From Plantago ovata (Eukaryota > Streptophyta > Magnoliopsida > Lamiales > Plantaginaceae): a DNA stretch of 64,000 nucleotides. Location: contig CM051455.1 of NCBI GenBank assembly GCA_028274465.1, positions 133,706,096-133,770,095 on the forward strand, read 5' to 3'. The notes under the pieces were generated by a model that saw only the letters and a program-made list of their open reading frames with translations, had not been told where the DNA came from and did not search any database. Within the stretch, counting starts at the first letter, position 1. The number at the start of each line of letters is the position of its first letter. Made by a program: the position numbers and the translations under genes. Positions 37,305-50,400 of the stretch are shown in pieces.

Positions 37305-40023
37305 ATGGCGGAAAGAAGGCAGAATTCGACCAAATCATCCTCCCGCAAACGCCCAAATGATTCCGTTTCAGACAATCCTTCGGCGGCGAAGAGACGAGCT
37401 GTTCTCGGAGACATCACAAACACTTCATCGACTGCCTCTATGGATGTCAGTTCTGGAAAAACTCCCAAATCGAAAGCCAAGTCTGCTTTGGAGGATGAAT
37501 TGAACAATCTGAGAGTTGTTAGCCCTGGATCCAGTGAGAAGCAGTCCGGTGAGAAGCCGAAGTTCGGATATGCTCCTCTCATATACCAGCATTTGCACTC
37601 TCTGGAGGTATATACTAACAATAATGCTGTTTCGACTTTCGAATGAATTTATCATTTATTTTGCTGTTTTGCGGTAGTTTGAAATGAGGATTATGTATTA
37701 GATGATGAATAGTTGAGGCTGTGATTGGATCGTTGTGGATTGAGTCGGTTTCTGATGTTAGCGATGATGTGTTTATCAATTTTCGAATATGAATGCGAAA
37801 TTCGTGTAGATTTGCTGTGTTTATATTATGCTGTGTTGGTATTTGAAATTGTGATCGGATGATTGTGCATTGAGTTGGTTTCTGATGTTAGTGATGTTGT
37901 GTCTGTGGATTTACGAAGGCGAAATTCATCTAGTTAGGGTTGGATGGATTCGTGTGTTTAAATTTGCCCTATTTGCTGTGTTAATACTGTATTGGTAATT
38001 GAAACTTGCTGAATCACTATTAGTAATGATAGCTTTTTTCCGTTGGATCGAATATTTGTCGTTTTCTGGTGGTTGCAAATGGAATTGATTAAATTTTGTT
38101 GTGTGGATTGGAGCTGCAATGCCTCTCACTGGCTGTTAAATTTGTGTATTCATTGCCAGCACAATAGATTCTTGCTCTTTATATTTGTCGTATTGCTTTG
38201 ATTTTGTTTACACTGCTGATAGCATTAATGTCTGCTTTTAAAAATAATGAGGTTAGCTTTTTGTTCAATGATTTGAATACAGTAACAGCATTTCTACTCT
38301 ATTGGTGTATTCAGTTGTTTCTAATCTAAATGGTGTCGTATTTGTGTATTTATTAAGGCAAAATTTGTTGAATGTGGATTAGGAAAGATTCGTGTTCTTT
38401 TGATTTGTCGGATCTGTTATCTTTTTTGTGCTTCTATCAGAAATTATCACTAGATTCTGTGTATGATGATAGCCTTTTATTGAATCTAATTTTATCTGCT
38501 TTTGGCACTTAGTTACTGTTACGGCGTCCTGTTTAGAAGTGAATGTAACTATCATTTAGATTCACACTTGTAGTAAAGTGAATGAAAATTAAAGGCTGTT
38601 TATAATCATGTTCGTCGTTAATCTGATTTAATATGTGGTCTGCAGGTGGAGGCAAAAAGAAGGCCCTTATCTAATTATATGGAAAAGGTTCAAAAGGATA
38701 TTAATCCTGTTATGCGAGAAGTTCTGGTTGATTGGCTGGTTGAGGTTGCGGAGGAATATAAACTTGTCTCGGACACCTTACATCTCACTGTTAACCACAT
38801 TGACAGATACCTGTCTTGTCATAGCCTGAACAGGAATAAGCTTCAACTTCTTGGTGTATCTTGCATGCTTGTTGCATCGTAAGTCATTGACTCCCTTGCA
38901 GTTTTTACTATATTTTATCCTGTGGTTTCTTATATCCTATGCAAATATGCAGCAAGTATGAAGATATATCTCCTCCACACGTTGAAGATTTTTGCTATAT
39001 GACAGACAACACATACACGAAACAAGAGGTTTGCTGTCTCTCCTTAAATTTACCGTAAAATTAGCACTTTTGAGCTTTTAAATTCACTTAATTGCTACAT
39101 TACAGATTGTTTCAATGGAGGGCGAAATCCTCAAGCTTCTAGACTTCAACGTTGGTAGTCCCACAACCAAAACTTTTGTCAGGTTGGTATCAGCTTGCTG
39201 AGCAGAAATTTCTTTTAGCATGTGAAATCATGTTGAAGTCTTTTGCTTCATCTGTCTTATGTCGTTATTCTGATTAATTGTATCATTCGTTAATAACAAG
39301 TTATCTGGTTGGGTTTTCAGAATTTTCATGAAAGCTGCTCAAGAGAAATCCTCGGTAAGTCACTATTCTAGAAACCCCTAGTCTTCACGATCCATACTGC
39401 TTTTTACTTTATTACTTAATACGTATTGCTTAATAAATGCTAATGAAACTCTTATGTTATCCAGGTCCGAAACCAGTTTGAATTTCTCTGTTATTACCTA
39501 GCTGAGCTGAGTTTGTTGGACTATGGCTGCGTTCGGTACCTTCCATCCATAGTTGCCGCTTCAGCCATCTTTCTTTCGAATTTGACTATTCAGCCAAACT
39601 CTCATCCCTGGGTAAGCCATAGTAATTTTTATCCAAAGCCATTTCTGAGCTTGACATGAAAGCTCATACTTCTGAGACTCTAATCTGCATGCTTGGGAGC
39701 TTTCTCACATTTTTCTAAATGTCATTTTCAGAGTGAGGCACTACAACAACATACAGGTTATAGGCCTTTTGAACTGAAAGACTGCATCCTCAGACTTCAC
39801 AAGCTAAAACTAAAAAGCGAAGCATCTCAACATGCAGTTGGACAGAAATATATGAACCACAGAGTAACTTTCTTTTCCCTCTGGATACCACCATAGAATC
39901 AGTCTTTGATGAGAGATCTAATTCATGCATTTTGTGATTTTCTTGGAACAGATGAAATCCGTTGCAGAACTATGTTCACCCAAGGAAATTCCTGCTTATT
40001 ATTTTGAGGATCCAGATCAATGA
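37305..40023 (+). CDS. CYCA3: A3-type cyclin, copy 1 (intact)
   Basis: Eight exons: 37305-37607, 38646-38878, 38953-39028, 39106-39182, 39321-39354, 39465-39611, 39732-39863 and 39952-40023 (TGA). They give 357 aa, and all junctions are GT/AG and in frame. The N-terminus carries the destruction box RAVLGDITN (about residues 31-39), which targets mitotic cyclins to the APC/C. The cyclin box begins [12 protein letters not shown], the A/B-type hallmark, and continues through HIDRYLS and [16 protein letters not shown]; a C-terminal cyclin fold follows to about residue 345. Short length and the LGDITN context fit plant CYCA3, partners of CDKA at G1/S and S phase. Its intron 6 is only 120 bp and contains no 7SL sequence, unlike the downstream copies. 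Confidence 0.93.
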
Positions 40024-40927
40024 CCATTTTTCATATGCTCAAGAAATGAAGTAAAATGACCTAGCATATTCCTTCTTATGTGAAGCAACAAAGTAGTCTG
40101 AAAAATTGGGAAATGAATGTTTTTCTATGGTCTGCTTGTAAGTGTTCCATTGTAATTATGTTTTTGTTGGTGAATAGCCATAGGGGGTAGAAAGCATAAG
40201 TTCTACTAATAGTAAAACATTTGAGTCTGTAACAAAGCTTAGTAGCTAAGCTGCCAAGCATTTGTAATGTCCATCCTTTGAGTAGTAGTAAGATTTGCTT
40301 TATTTTCAGCTTTGTTGCAAGGTTATGTATATATGAATGTCTGGAAGTTCAATTTTCTACTTGTGTGGATCATGAATCAGGTTGTGTAAATGTCACTATG
40401 TCAGTATGGCACCATAGTAATGATGGTCTACTTGAAGAAAAGCTTGTTATCCCACATTCCAGAATTAGGAATTGTCACATTGAATTTCGATAGAGTCTAA
40501 TGACTGAAAGTCCTTATTTACATAGTGTAGTTTGTAAATTTGTACCTATTAATTTCTGAAAATAGAGGCGGAAACCAACTTGGTATGAGTAGTTCTAATC
40601 ACTAATAATGTCTTACTATCTTTTTTAAACGTTTTGACACTAACAATTTAACATTTAGCTAGTTACCATGTTAAATATAAATTTGCAAAAATTTATATAA
40701 ATCGCATCTTATAATATTCTAGATTCCCAGTAATTACTTCTAAGTTAATTGAGAATAAAAAGATACAGTATGAGTTTACATTCTAGAAAACCTTTCTTAT
40801 CCCTTAACCTACTGTCCAAGACCAATTGAAAAATTGTGAAAATGGCGGCATGAACTGAATTGAACATCACAAATAACTATTCAACTTCCTTTCTCCATCC
40901 CAATTCCAAGTAACAAACCAGACGATA
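40024..40927. other. spacer between cyclin A3 copies 1 and 2
   Basis: Contains the 3'UTR of copy 1 and the promoter-like region of the broken copy 2, including the conserved gtgaaaatggcggcatgaa word at about 40836-40855. No other gene is seen. Confidence 0.5.
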
Positions 40928-43083
40928 ATGGCTGGGAGAGTAATAGTAGCTTCCGGCAAAAGACCCAGCAGTGATAATTTCTCTCTTCCCATGAGAAAGC
41001 AACGGAAGGTACATCACCAATGTCTCCGGTTCGGGTCTCATCTTGGGTCCGAGAAAAGACCCGGAAACCCATATCCATACCACCTGCTTCAGCTTCATGT
41101 ACAACACCAAAAAGAAGAACAGCTTTTGAGGTGAAATCGTTGCCTCCTGATGAGCTGCAACAGTTCGGGCTTATTTGCCAGCACCTACATTCTCTGGAGG
41201 TATAAAAAGCTCTCGTTTTGTACTGTTAGAAAATAATATTATGAGTATTGATTGATTTTGGTACTTGTCTTGAGCACTTTTTTTGTCTGCACTTAAGTGA
41301 TGGAATATCATGCTTAAATTCTTTAAATAGGCTTAGAATCCAGGTCAAATTCACAACGGATATGTACAGTACAATACAATTTTGTGCAGGATTGGTTTCT
41401 AAATTTAGTAATTTGATAGCTGTGCAATTAATGAAGGCGACAATTCACAGTTTCTGGATGCATTTATGTTATTCCGATTGTTTTAAGACTGAAATGCTGT
41501 ATCTATAATCTATTGATGTTGTGGAACTAATGTGGCAGCATAAATAAGAATTGGACATCACAAACTAAGAGAGTAATAACAATTTAAAAGCGTGGTTTTT
41601 GGAACTCATACATTAGTGATGATGGTATGTGATCATACTTCCTATGTAAATGTAGGTGGATGTGAAAACAAGGCCTTTGCCAAACTATGTGGAAACAGTT
41701 CAAAATGATATTATAAATTCAGTTATGTGGGAAAAACTCGTTGATTGGTTGGTGGAGGTTGCTGAAGAACATAAACTTGTTTCAGACACCGTAAACTACA
41801 TGGACAGATACCTCTCTTCAGTCTTCTCATAGCTTCAACAGAAATAAGCTTCAACTTTTTGGTGTATCTTGCATGCTTATAGCATCGTAAGCCCCTGATA
41901 TCCTGGCAAATTCTGTGAGAATTCCTGTTGCAGCACTTTCTCATATCTTTCATCTACTGCAGTAAATATGAAGAAATCAGCTCTCAAAGGTTGGAGATTT
42001 TTGTGACATAATGGAGAAAACATGCACGGATGAAGTTGGTCGTGTCTTTGTAAATACAGTTAGTAATTTGAAGTGCAATCAACACACATTTCATGTTTAT
42101 TGTTGTGTTACAGATCGTGGGTATGGAGAGTGAAGTCCTCAAGCTTTTACAGTTCGAAATTTGTAGACCCACGGCGAAAAACCTTTCTCAAGTTGATTTC
42201 CTCTTCCATGCCTATTTTCCTTCTCTTGTTCGAAATCATTACAGTTTCACTTCAACTTCATTTCTTAGCAAAGCTGTCTAACGTTTTCCGTTAGGAACTA
42301 GTATCATATAACATAAGCTAACCTTCTGTAATTTCAATTTTTATTTTGCAGATATTTTTATCAAAGCTGCTTAAGAGAAACCCTCGGTAAGCCACATTTC
42401 AATTTTTTCCCATCATCTTCACAATCAATTGACTCATATGATTATTGATAAGTACATATGAAGGACTAATAAATTTTCTCTGCTGTCCAGATCTCAAATA
42501 AATTTGAGTTCCATTGTTACTATCTTGCTGTTCTGAGTTTATTGGACTATATTTGTATCCAATACCTTCCCTCAATAGTTGCTGCTCCGTTTATCTTATC
42601 TTTCTAAGTGTAGTTTAAGCTTTCGCCCACAGGTATGTGGTGTCTTCTCTTTTGAACTCCTAACGGGATCTAAAGTAACCTTGGTTCTCAGCCATTTTGA
42701 AACTGTTCCACTGTTTAGGATATTGATCTTCAACGCAAACATGGCTTAAGTGTATCTCTCTTAGGTAATTAAGCAATAGTATGTGTTTCCTAGTGTTACT
42801 TTTAGAATTTATTCACCAAAAGATTAGCCTCGGCAAGGAAGTAAAAATAATAATCATTACAATCAAAATGAGGTACCATGAGTTTTGTTGAACTCGAAGT
42901 CTCAAATCATGTATTCATGCTTATAAATTACTTTAATCTCAATTCATAAACTGAAGAGATATGTCCCAAAAGTCCTCAGAACATACGAAGAGTAACCTGG
43001 AGAACAATTGAAATCTGAGAACTCAAGATCTTTCTATTATGGATGAGATTTTGATGCAAGGAGATGAGAGAAATTAAGCTTTT

Positions 43084-43125
43084 ATCCCACATTAAGAAAG
43101 TAGAATACGTAAAACTTGTTTATAC
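43084..43125 (+). promoter_or_regulatory. USE and TATA of 7SL copy A
   Basis: USE-like atcccacatta at 43084-43094 (plant consensus RTCCCACATCG) and TATA-like tttatac at 43119-43125, separated by 24 bp. This spacing marks Pol III rather than Pol II in plant snRNA-type promoters. Confidence 0.8.
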
Positions 43126-43148
43126 CTGTTTGCTGATTTATGTTGTTC

Positions 43149-43447
43149 GCCGAGCTCAGCAATGCGAGCTTGTAACCCAAATGGGGGCATCAAGGTTGTT
43201 GGACGGTTGGTTCAGTAAATTTGGTTGGGCTTGGAGGCTAGTTCTGGTCTGCCCATCCCAAGCGGGGAGTTGGTCCATGTGGGTTGGGCGTAAGCTCGGT
43301 CTTCTTGGGCCCTTAGAGTGGAGGGCACCGCACGAGGCTGGTCTGACAGAGCAGTGAGAACTTCCCGCTCTCTGCAGTGGGAGGATAACAGACTGGTGTC
43401 TCCCAGGTCCAATCAAGCCAAATTGGCTGTTCCAATTGAACAACAAT
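43149..43447 (+). ncRNA. 7SL (signal recognition particle) RNA, copy A
   Basis: About 299 nt beginning gccgagctcagcaatgcgag. The 5' end has the SRP Alu-domain words gagcttgtaaccc and gggggcatcaagg. The S-domain has cagagcagtgagaac followed by ttcccgctc, which parallels the SRP54-binding AGCAG...AAAACUCCCG of animal 7SL, and then gggaggataacag. The 3' end (gaacaacaa) can pair with ggttgttgg near the 5' end to close the long helix, as 7SL requires. A T6 stop follows and a USE/TATA pair precedes. It lies in sense in intron 6 of the broken cyclin copy 2. Identification is by recognised motifs and promoter type; no covariance search was run. Confidence 0.82.
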
Positions 43448-43452
43448 TTTTT
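43447..43452 (+). terminator. Pol III terminator of 7SL copy A
   Basis: Six T directly after the closing 3' strand of the RNA. Confidence 0.75.
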
Positions 43453-44350
43453 GTAGCTTACAATGATTTTTGTCTTCAAGACGTAAACTTTTTCTTTTCA
43501 TTTTTGGGATTTGTTGGAGACGTTAGCTTTTTCCTTTCATTTCCCAGATTTTTTGAAGCTCACAATGTTGTATTGTTCAACATCTTTAGTTTTTTTCATG
43601 ATTTTGTTAATACAGGTAGTTTTGATCCAAATATACGGGTGAACATGTAGCATAATATATACGATTCGCTGCCCTCTGAGCTTTTGATGACATACTCATC
43701 AGATGTTCTGCATTTGCTTATTTATTGTTTTGTGTGTCTTATGCAGAGTCAAGCAGTACAGGTGCATACTGGTTTATAGACCATGTGAACTGAAAGATTG
43801 CGTTCTCAAACTTAACAATATGCAACGCAAAATTGAAGCAGTTGAACACATTGTTAGTGAAAGTAGTTTTGATCCAAATGAGGTGAACATGCATCATAAA
43901 ATAAACCATTTGCAGGCCTGTCCTCTTATTTGAACTTTTGATAACTTCACATCAGATGTTCTGTATTCGTTTATTTATTATCTTGTCTGTCTTTTGCAGA
44001 GTCAAGCACTAAAGCTCCATACTGGTTATAGACCATGCGATCTGAAAGAGTGCGTTCTCAAACTTCACAATCTGCAACGCAAAAGTGAAGCAGTTGAACA
44101 CTCTGTGGGGCACACGTATGCAAATCACTAGGTAATGGGGTATGCATAAAGCACTATTGTAAACTCTAAAGGCCAAACTGAACATTAAAATGAGTTTTAT
44201 GCTTCATTCTATTCAGTGCCTGCATTTTTTCCTACTTTCACAATACTCTGATGTTACTTCACGATTTTCTTGGAGCAGTTCAAATGTGTTGTATCACTGA
44301 AGCCACCTGCAGAAGTTCCTGCTCACTGTTTTGAGGATTCAGCTGCATGA

Positions 44351-44955
44351 TTCTTATTTATCTGATCAAATCAAACAACCAAAGTAACATGATTGGGTGA
44401 CAGATTCCTTCTTTAACAGTTAATACGGTATGTGATGTATGTCTTTTCTTTTGGACCTCTAAAGGGATGTACACGTAGCAACTTTGAAAATGTTCTGATA
44501 TAAGTTATGGAACTCTCGATAGGTGTACAATGTTGTACTGAAAGCATAAGTTCGGTATGAAAGCTTTGCACTATGTAAACATGTCATGTTATCTTTTTCA
44601 GGTAGTACCTAGACATTGCATAAACATGGAATATGTGTCTCTTTTTTGCATTATAACTAGTAATGAAGCGATCATGTTATTTCATTGTTCCTGTATGGCT
44701 TTCTACTTGAAATTTATGTTAGTTCTTCAGCAAGGAAGTGAAACCAAAACTGAAATTCTAGTCATGAGTTTTGTAGCTTGAATTCTAGAATCTTGTATTG
44801 AGTCCTCTAAATTTATAATGTGAAAACATAAGTTGAAGATATATGTATCCATAAGTCCCCAGAACATACAGAAAGTAATCAGAATACAAGTCAAAACCGT
44901 TATGCAAAGGATGGGGAGGGTTTATGAGTAAATGAAATGATAGAAATCATTAATT
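44351..44955. other. duplicated 3' flank of cyclin copy 2
   Basis: Sequence between exon 8 of the broken cyclin and the promoter of 7SL copy B. It is similar to 50818-51417 after copy 3, as expected from duplication. No gene seen. Confidence 0.5.
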
Positions 44956-44997
44956 AACCCACATCAGAAACATAGAACAAGTAAACCTTGTTTATGA
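44956..44997 (+). promoter_or_regulatory. USE and TATA of 7SL copy B
   Basis: aacccacatca (44956-44966) and tttatga (44991-44997), 24 bp apart. The USE has A for the consensus T at its second position. Confidence 0.75.
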
Positions 44998-45020
44998 ATC
45001 TCTACCAAACTAATTATCTC

Positions 45021-45321
45021 GCCGAGCTCAGTAATGCGAGCTTGTGACCCGAATGGGGGCATTAAGGTTGTTGGACGTTGGTTCAGTCCAATTGGCTGGG
45101 CTTGGAGTCTATTACTGGTCTGCCCGTCCCAAGCTGGGAGTTGGTTCATGGGGCTCGGGCGTAAGCTTGGTCTTCATGGGCTTTAGAGTGGAGGAAACCG
45201 CATGAGGCTGGTCTAACAGAGCAGTGAGAACTTCCCGCTCTCCGCAGTGGGAGGATAACGGTCTGGTGTCTCTCAGGTCCAATCAGCTGCTAACTGGGCT
45301 GGTCCAATTGTACAACAATCT
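45021..45321 (+). ncRNA. 7SL (signal recognition particle) RNA, copy B
   Basis: About 300 nt starting gccgagctcagtaatgcgag, with gagcttgtgaccc, gggggcattaagg, cagagcagtgagaac and gggaggataac in the expected order and a tacaacaatc end before T5. It differs from copy A by type-specific words (ggggctcgggcgtaagcttg) that it shares with copy D. Changes in the S-domain (ctggtctaacag, gataacggtctgg) partly compensate each other. It lies downstream of the broken cyclin. Confidence 0.8.
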
Positions 45322-45325
45322 TTTT
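45321..45325 (+). terminator. Pol III terminator of 7SL copy B
   Basis: Five T immediately after tacaacaatc. Confidence 0.7.
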
Positions 45326-46639
45326 GCAGGCAGACATCTTGCAGGTTGGTGCCTCTCAGTTGCGACAATATCACTCCAGAGCACAAACCCAATAATGCAT
45401 ATATTCCTACTCGAGTAACTGTTTTACCAGTGCTTCCCGGGTTCCATCAAAGTCTAAACCGAACAGTAGAACTCGAGTTTCATGCTTCTTTGTACTCGCT
45501 ACCTGCGTCCTATTCCCACAAGAATCTGATTTGTATGTCATAGTGCCTTGGTTTTCTTGGGACAGTTACGGAAGTTCATGCTCACTGTTTTGAGGATTCA
45601 GATGCATGTCTGCTGACAAAGCAAATGGCCAAGTAACGCGACAGCTTTCTTCTTTAATACGGTATGTCAAATGGATCTTTGGTAATGGTTAACACCTTAC
45701 CCAAAGTCACCGTCCAAAGAAAAAATGCCACCGGAGGTGGCAATTTACTTCTCCTAATGTATCTCCTGCGGTTAGTAACTAAGAAGCACTTAAACATGGT
45801 ATATGTGTATCTCGTTTGGTCAGTTACTAGTTATAAACCAATATATGTTTCCCTACGCATGCTGTTTTATTTCCACAGTATGACTCTGTGCTTGGATTGT
45901 TTGTGAGTTAGATCTACCATATAATGAAGCTTCTGAGATTTATTTAACTGGAAGTCGAACCGTGTATTGGGTTGTCTCAAAGTATAACCTGAAAAGATGT
46001 TATCGAGAAGTCCTCACGACATAGAGAGTTATCGGAACTGTTATGTAGTGGATGTGTTTGTCAAATAAAAGAAATCATTAGTTTTCCCACATCAAGAAAA
46101 TAGAACAAAGTCTAAGTTGTTAATTTAGTCTCTGCCAAAGTACGTTGTTTGCTGAGTCTATAAGTTGTAGATCTTGTCACTTCTTTTATTTCAAATGCGT
46201 GTAGTAATATGTGGTTTTAATTTGTGTTTGGAATTGGAAGAAAATGATTTGTAATCATCGATATTTTGGATATGCTCATCTCACATATAAGTACCAATGA
46301 TCTAGTGAGAAACAGTCTGATGAGAAGCCGAAGTTCGGATATGATCTTCCCATGTAACAGCATTTGCAATGAGGTATCCATATGCGTAGGTTGGATTGAT
46401 TAGATTTGTTGCATTTTCTGTGTTATGAAGTACTTAAATTTATACTACTACTATATTGGCATGGTGATTGATTGAAGCTGCAACGTCTTTTGGGGCTCCC
46501 ACAACCATATTAGAATCTCCAGCATGATATTGTGGAACTGCTACACGACAGCACCGGCTCCTTAATTCTCACAGGGTGAAATAGGGGGTCCACACTTCCT
46601 CGCGGTCGTGGAGCCTTACATGACCTTCTCAGACTTGGA
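45326..46639. other. degenerate duplicated flank with a cyclin exon-8 relic
   Basis: At 45566-45608 gaagttcatgctcactgttt and the following tgaggattcagatgca match the cyclin last exon, without the rest of the gene. A fragment agaagccgaagttcggatat (about 46323) matches exon 1 of copy 1. The remainder is unrecognised. Confidence 0.6.
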
Positions 46640-46664
46640 TAATAATAATAATAATAATAATAAT
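46640..46664. repeat. (AAT)n microsatellite
   Basis: About eight AAT units upstream of cyclin copy 3. Confidence 0.9.
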
Positions 46665-46958
46665 TGAATAGACTTTAAGCTAAAAAAGGCTTTGCAAAAG
46701 TGAAAAGCAAAGCCATAAATGCAACATTGAGGGTCATTGATCGACTTTACTGACTAAAATAAGTAGTAGTGATCAAAATTGATTTGAAAAATTGTGAAAA
46801 TGGCGGCATGAATTGAATTGAATTCACAAGACAGACTTGAACTTGGAAAATATTTGAACTTTTCTTCTCCCCCCTCACATTTGCATTTGCTAAAAGTAAA
46901 ACCCAACCCAACCCTTTTGAGTCCCAATTTCAAGAAACAAACAAATCAGACGACAATA

Positions 46959-47435
46959 ATGGCTGAGAGAGAAACTGCAGTAGCTTCTAACAAACGACCC
47001 AACAATGGTGATGATGATTCCTCTCCTCCCACGAGCAAGAAGAAACGGAAGGTACTAGGTGATATCACCAACAATGTCTCCGGTTCGGGTCTCACCAAAC
47101 AGACGACCCGGAAACCCATATCCATACCACCAAAAAAAGGAGCAACTTTTGAGGTGAAAGCGTTGCCTCCTGATGATGATGAGCTGCTGCAACAGTTTGG
47201 GCTTATTTACCACCACCTGCATTGTTTGGAGGTAGTATAAAAATCAAGCTCTCCTTTTTTACTGTTTTTTTTGTCTTCTTGGAAAGAAAATATTATTATT
47301 ATTATGAGTATTGATTGATTTTGGTACTTGTCTTGAGCACTTTTTGAGTCTAATTGATGTAATGTCATGTTCACATTCTTCTTTAACTTTAGGCTTTAGA
47401 ATCCAGGTCAAATTCACAAGGGAGATATACATACA

Positions 47436-47466
<31 letters not shown>

Positions 47467-50400
47467 CATACATACATACATACCTCTTTTGTGCAAGATT
47501 GATTGGTTTCTAAATTTAGTGATTTCATAACTGTGTAATTAATAAAGGCGAGCAATTCATCGTATCTGTGATGCGCATGCATTTATGTTCTTCTTATTGT
47601 TTTAAGACTGAAATGCGCGCTGTTAGACTGTTGATGCTCTGAAATTAAAGTGGCTGGCGCACAGCAGAAACGAAATGTAATAATTGGACATAACAAACCA
47701 AGAGAGACGATAACACTGTATATTGTGTCAACAACTTGTTTGGGTGACCAGCAACTCGGTTCACTAGGATATATTTATATGCACGGACATATATTGTTCG
47801 AAATCTTCTACTTACATAATGCTTATGTTTTACCATAAAAGTAGCTCACTAGTATTGCTATATATTGATGGATGATATTAGCTGTAGCTGCTTTTGGTTT
47901 CTGTATTATGGTTATGGTGATTTTTATATCAAACAACAGTTTTAAAGCGTGGTGGTATTGGAACTCGATTAGGAATTAATGACTATTGCTCTTGCGGAAC
48001 TCCTTTATTCTGATGATGGTATGTGATCATACACAGGTGGATGAGAAAACAAGGCCTTTGCCAAACTATGTGGAAACAGTTCAAAATGATATAAATTCAG
48101 TTATGCGGGAAAAACTGGTTGATTGGTTGGTCAAGGTTGCTGAAGAACATAAACTCCTCTCAGACACATTATACCTCACCGTAAACTACATGGACAGATA
48201 CCTCTCTTCTCATAGCATCAACAGGAATAAGCTTCAACTTCTTGGTGTATCTTGCATGCTTATTGCATCGTAAGCCCCTGATATCTTGCCAAATTCTGTG
48301 AGAAATCTTGTTGCAGCACTTTCTTATATCTTTCACCTACTGCAGTAAATATGAAGAAATTAGCCCCCTAAAGGTTGGAGATTTTTGTGATATAACAGAG
48401 AACACATGCAGGAAAGATGAGGTTGGTACTTGGTTTTATCTATTTAAAAGCAGTTTGTAATTTGGAAAGTGCAATCAACACACATTTCATGTTTATTGTT
48501 GTGTTACAGATCGTGGGTATGGAGACTGAAGTCCTCAATCTTTTAGAGTTCGAAATTGGTAGACCCACGGCGAAAGCCTTTCTCAGGTTGCTTTCCTCTT
48601 CCATGCCTATTTTCTTTTTCTGGTTCGAAATTATTACAGTTTCAGTTTCATTTCTTAGCAAAGCTGTCTCATTTGGCTCTTATGAGAACTAGTTTAATTT
48701 AATATAAAGCAAATTGATATAATTTGATGTGTTTTTTGCAGATATTTTATTGAAGCTGCCCGAGAGAAACCCTTGGTAAGGCACATTAGTTGAAAACTTT
48801 TCCCCTCATCTTCACAATCAATTGACTCATATGATATATACATATGAAAGGCTAACAAGTAAACTTTTCTATGCTGTCTGCCTGTCCAGATCTCAAATAC
48901 ATTCGACTTTCTTTGTTACTATCTCGCTGAGCTGAGTTTATTAGACTATGGTTGTATCCGGTACCTTCCATCAATAGTTGCTGCCTCAGCAATTTTCCTT
49001 TCAAGATTGACTATCCAGCCAAAGTTCCATCCATGGGTAAGGCATTTGTTCTGTACAAAAGCTGCTCCATTTATCTTTTCTTTCTAAGTGTAGTTTAAGC
49101 TTTCGCCACAGGTATATAGTGTCTTCTCTTTTGAACTCCTAAAGGGATCAAAAGTAAAGCAACCTTGGTTCTCAGCCATTTTGAAACTGTTCCACTGTTA
49201 ACTTATTGAAATATTGATATTGATCTTCAACGTAAAGCTTTTGTAGCATTTATTCATGGCTTAACTGCATAAGTGTATCTCTCTTAAGTAATTAAGCACT
49301 ATGTGTTTTCTATTGTTACTTCTAGAATGTGGTACCGTGAGTTTTGCTGAACTCGTAGTCTCAAAGATTCAAACCATGTATTGATGCCTATAAATTACTA
49401 TAATCTCAAGGCATAACCTGAAGATATATGTATGCAAAAGTTGTCTGAACATATAGAGCACAATTGAAATCCGAATCAAAATCTTTCTATTGTGGATGAG
49501 GTTTTGATGCAGGGATGAGAGAAAGCTTTTATCCCACATTAAGAGAGTAGAACACGTAAAACTTGTTTATAATTGTTTGCCGATCTATGTTGTTCGCCGA
49601 GCTCAGCAATGCGAGCTTGTTACCCAAATGGGGGCATCAAGGTTGTTGGACGTTGGTTCAGTCAAACTAGCTGGGCTTGGAGGCTATGTCTGGTCTGCCC
49701 GTCCCAAGTGGGGAGTTGGTCCATGTGGGTTGGGCGTAAGCTCGGTCTTCATGGGCCTTAGAGTGGAGGGAACCGCACGAGGCTGGTCTGACAGAGCAGT
49801 GAGAACTTTCCGCTCTCCGCAGTGGGAGGATAACAGACTGGTGTCTCCTAGGTCTAATCAAGCCAGTTGGGCTGGTCCAATTGAACAACAATCTTTTTTT
49901 GCACCTTACAAAGATTTTTGTAAGGTGCAAAACAGGCCGGTGTCCAATAATAGAACAAGAGCTAGTCTGTTTGAGCTTATAATGATTTTTGTTCAACATC
50001 TTTACTTTCTTTTGCAGTCTGGTGTTAACTTATTCTTTTCATTTCCGGAATTTGTTGAAGACATTAACTTTTTCTTTTCATTTCCGGGATTTGTTGAAGC
50101 TTAAAATGTTGTATTGTTCAACAATGCCTTTAGTTTTCTTTATGATTTTGTTAGTAAAGGTAGTCTAGTTCATCCAAATGGGGTGAACATGTAGCATAAG
50201 ATATACGACACTGCACTCTGAGCTTTTGATGACCAACTCATCAGACATTAGCTTTTTGCTTTCATTTCCTGGATTTTTTGAAGCTCACAATGTTGTATTG
50301 TCCAACATCTTTAGTTTTCTTCATGATTTTGTTAATACAGGTAGTCTTGATCCAAATATACGGGTGAAAATGTAGCATAATATATACGATTCGCTGCCCT

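Larger units (their letters stand above)
40928..44350 (+). pseudogene. A3-type cyclin, copy 2 (broken), hosting 7SL copy A
   Basis: All eight exon positions can be recognised: 40928-41199, 41656-41886, 41963-42034, 42114-42191, 42352-42386, from 42491, 43747 and again 44000-44131, and 44279-44350. Compared with copy 3, exon 1 has lost the bases encoding the destruction box and is out of frame. Exon 2 has a deletion and an insertion with an early stop. Exon 3 is out of frame, exon 5 has a TAA and exon 6 loses its end. Exon 7 is present twice, the second ending in TAG. Splice sites are mostly kept. The last exon is intact. It cannot encode a cyclin, but it could still be transcribed. The 7SL copy A sits between exon 6 and exon 7. 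Confidence 0.88.

Noticed and set aside
43064-43650. Several overlapping open frames of 60-110 codons on both strands around 43.1-43.7 kb, and again at 45.2, 49.6, 51.5 and 53.1 kb
   Set aside because: They coincide with the G/C-rich 7SL copies, are open on both strands, are not conserved in frame between copies and have no protein motif. The RNA explains the sequence.
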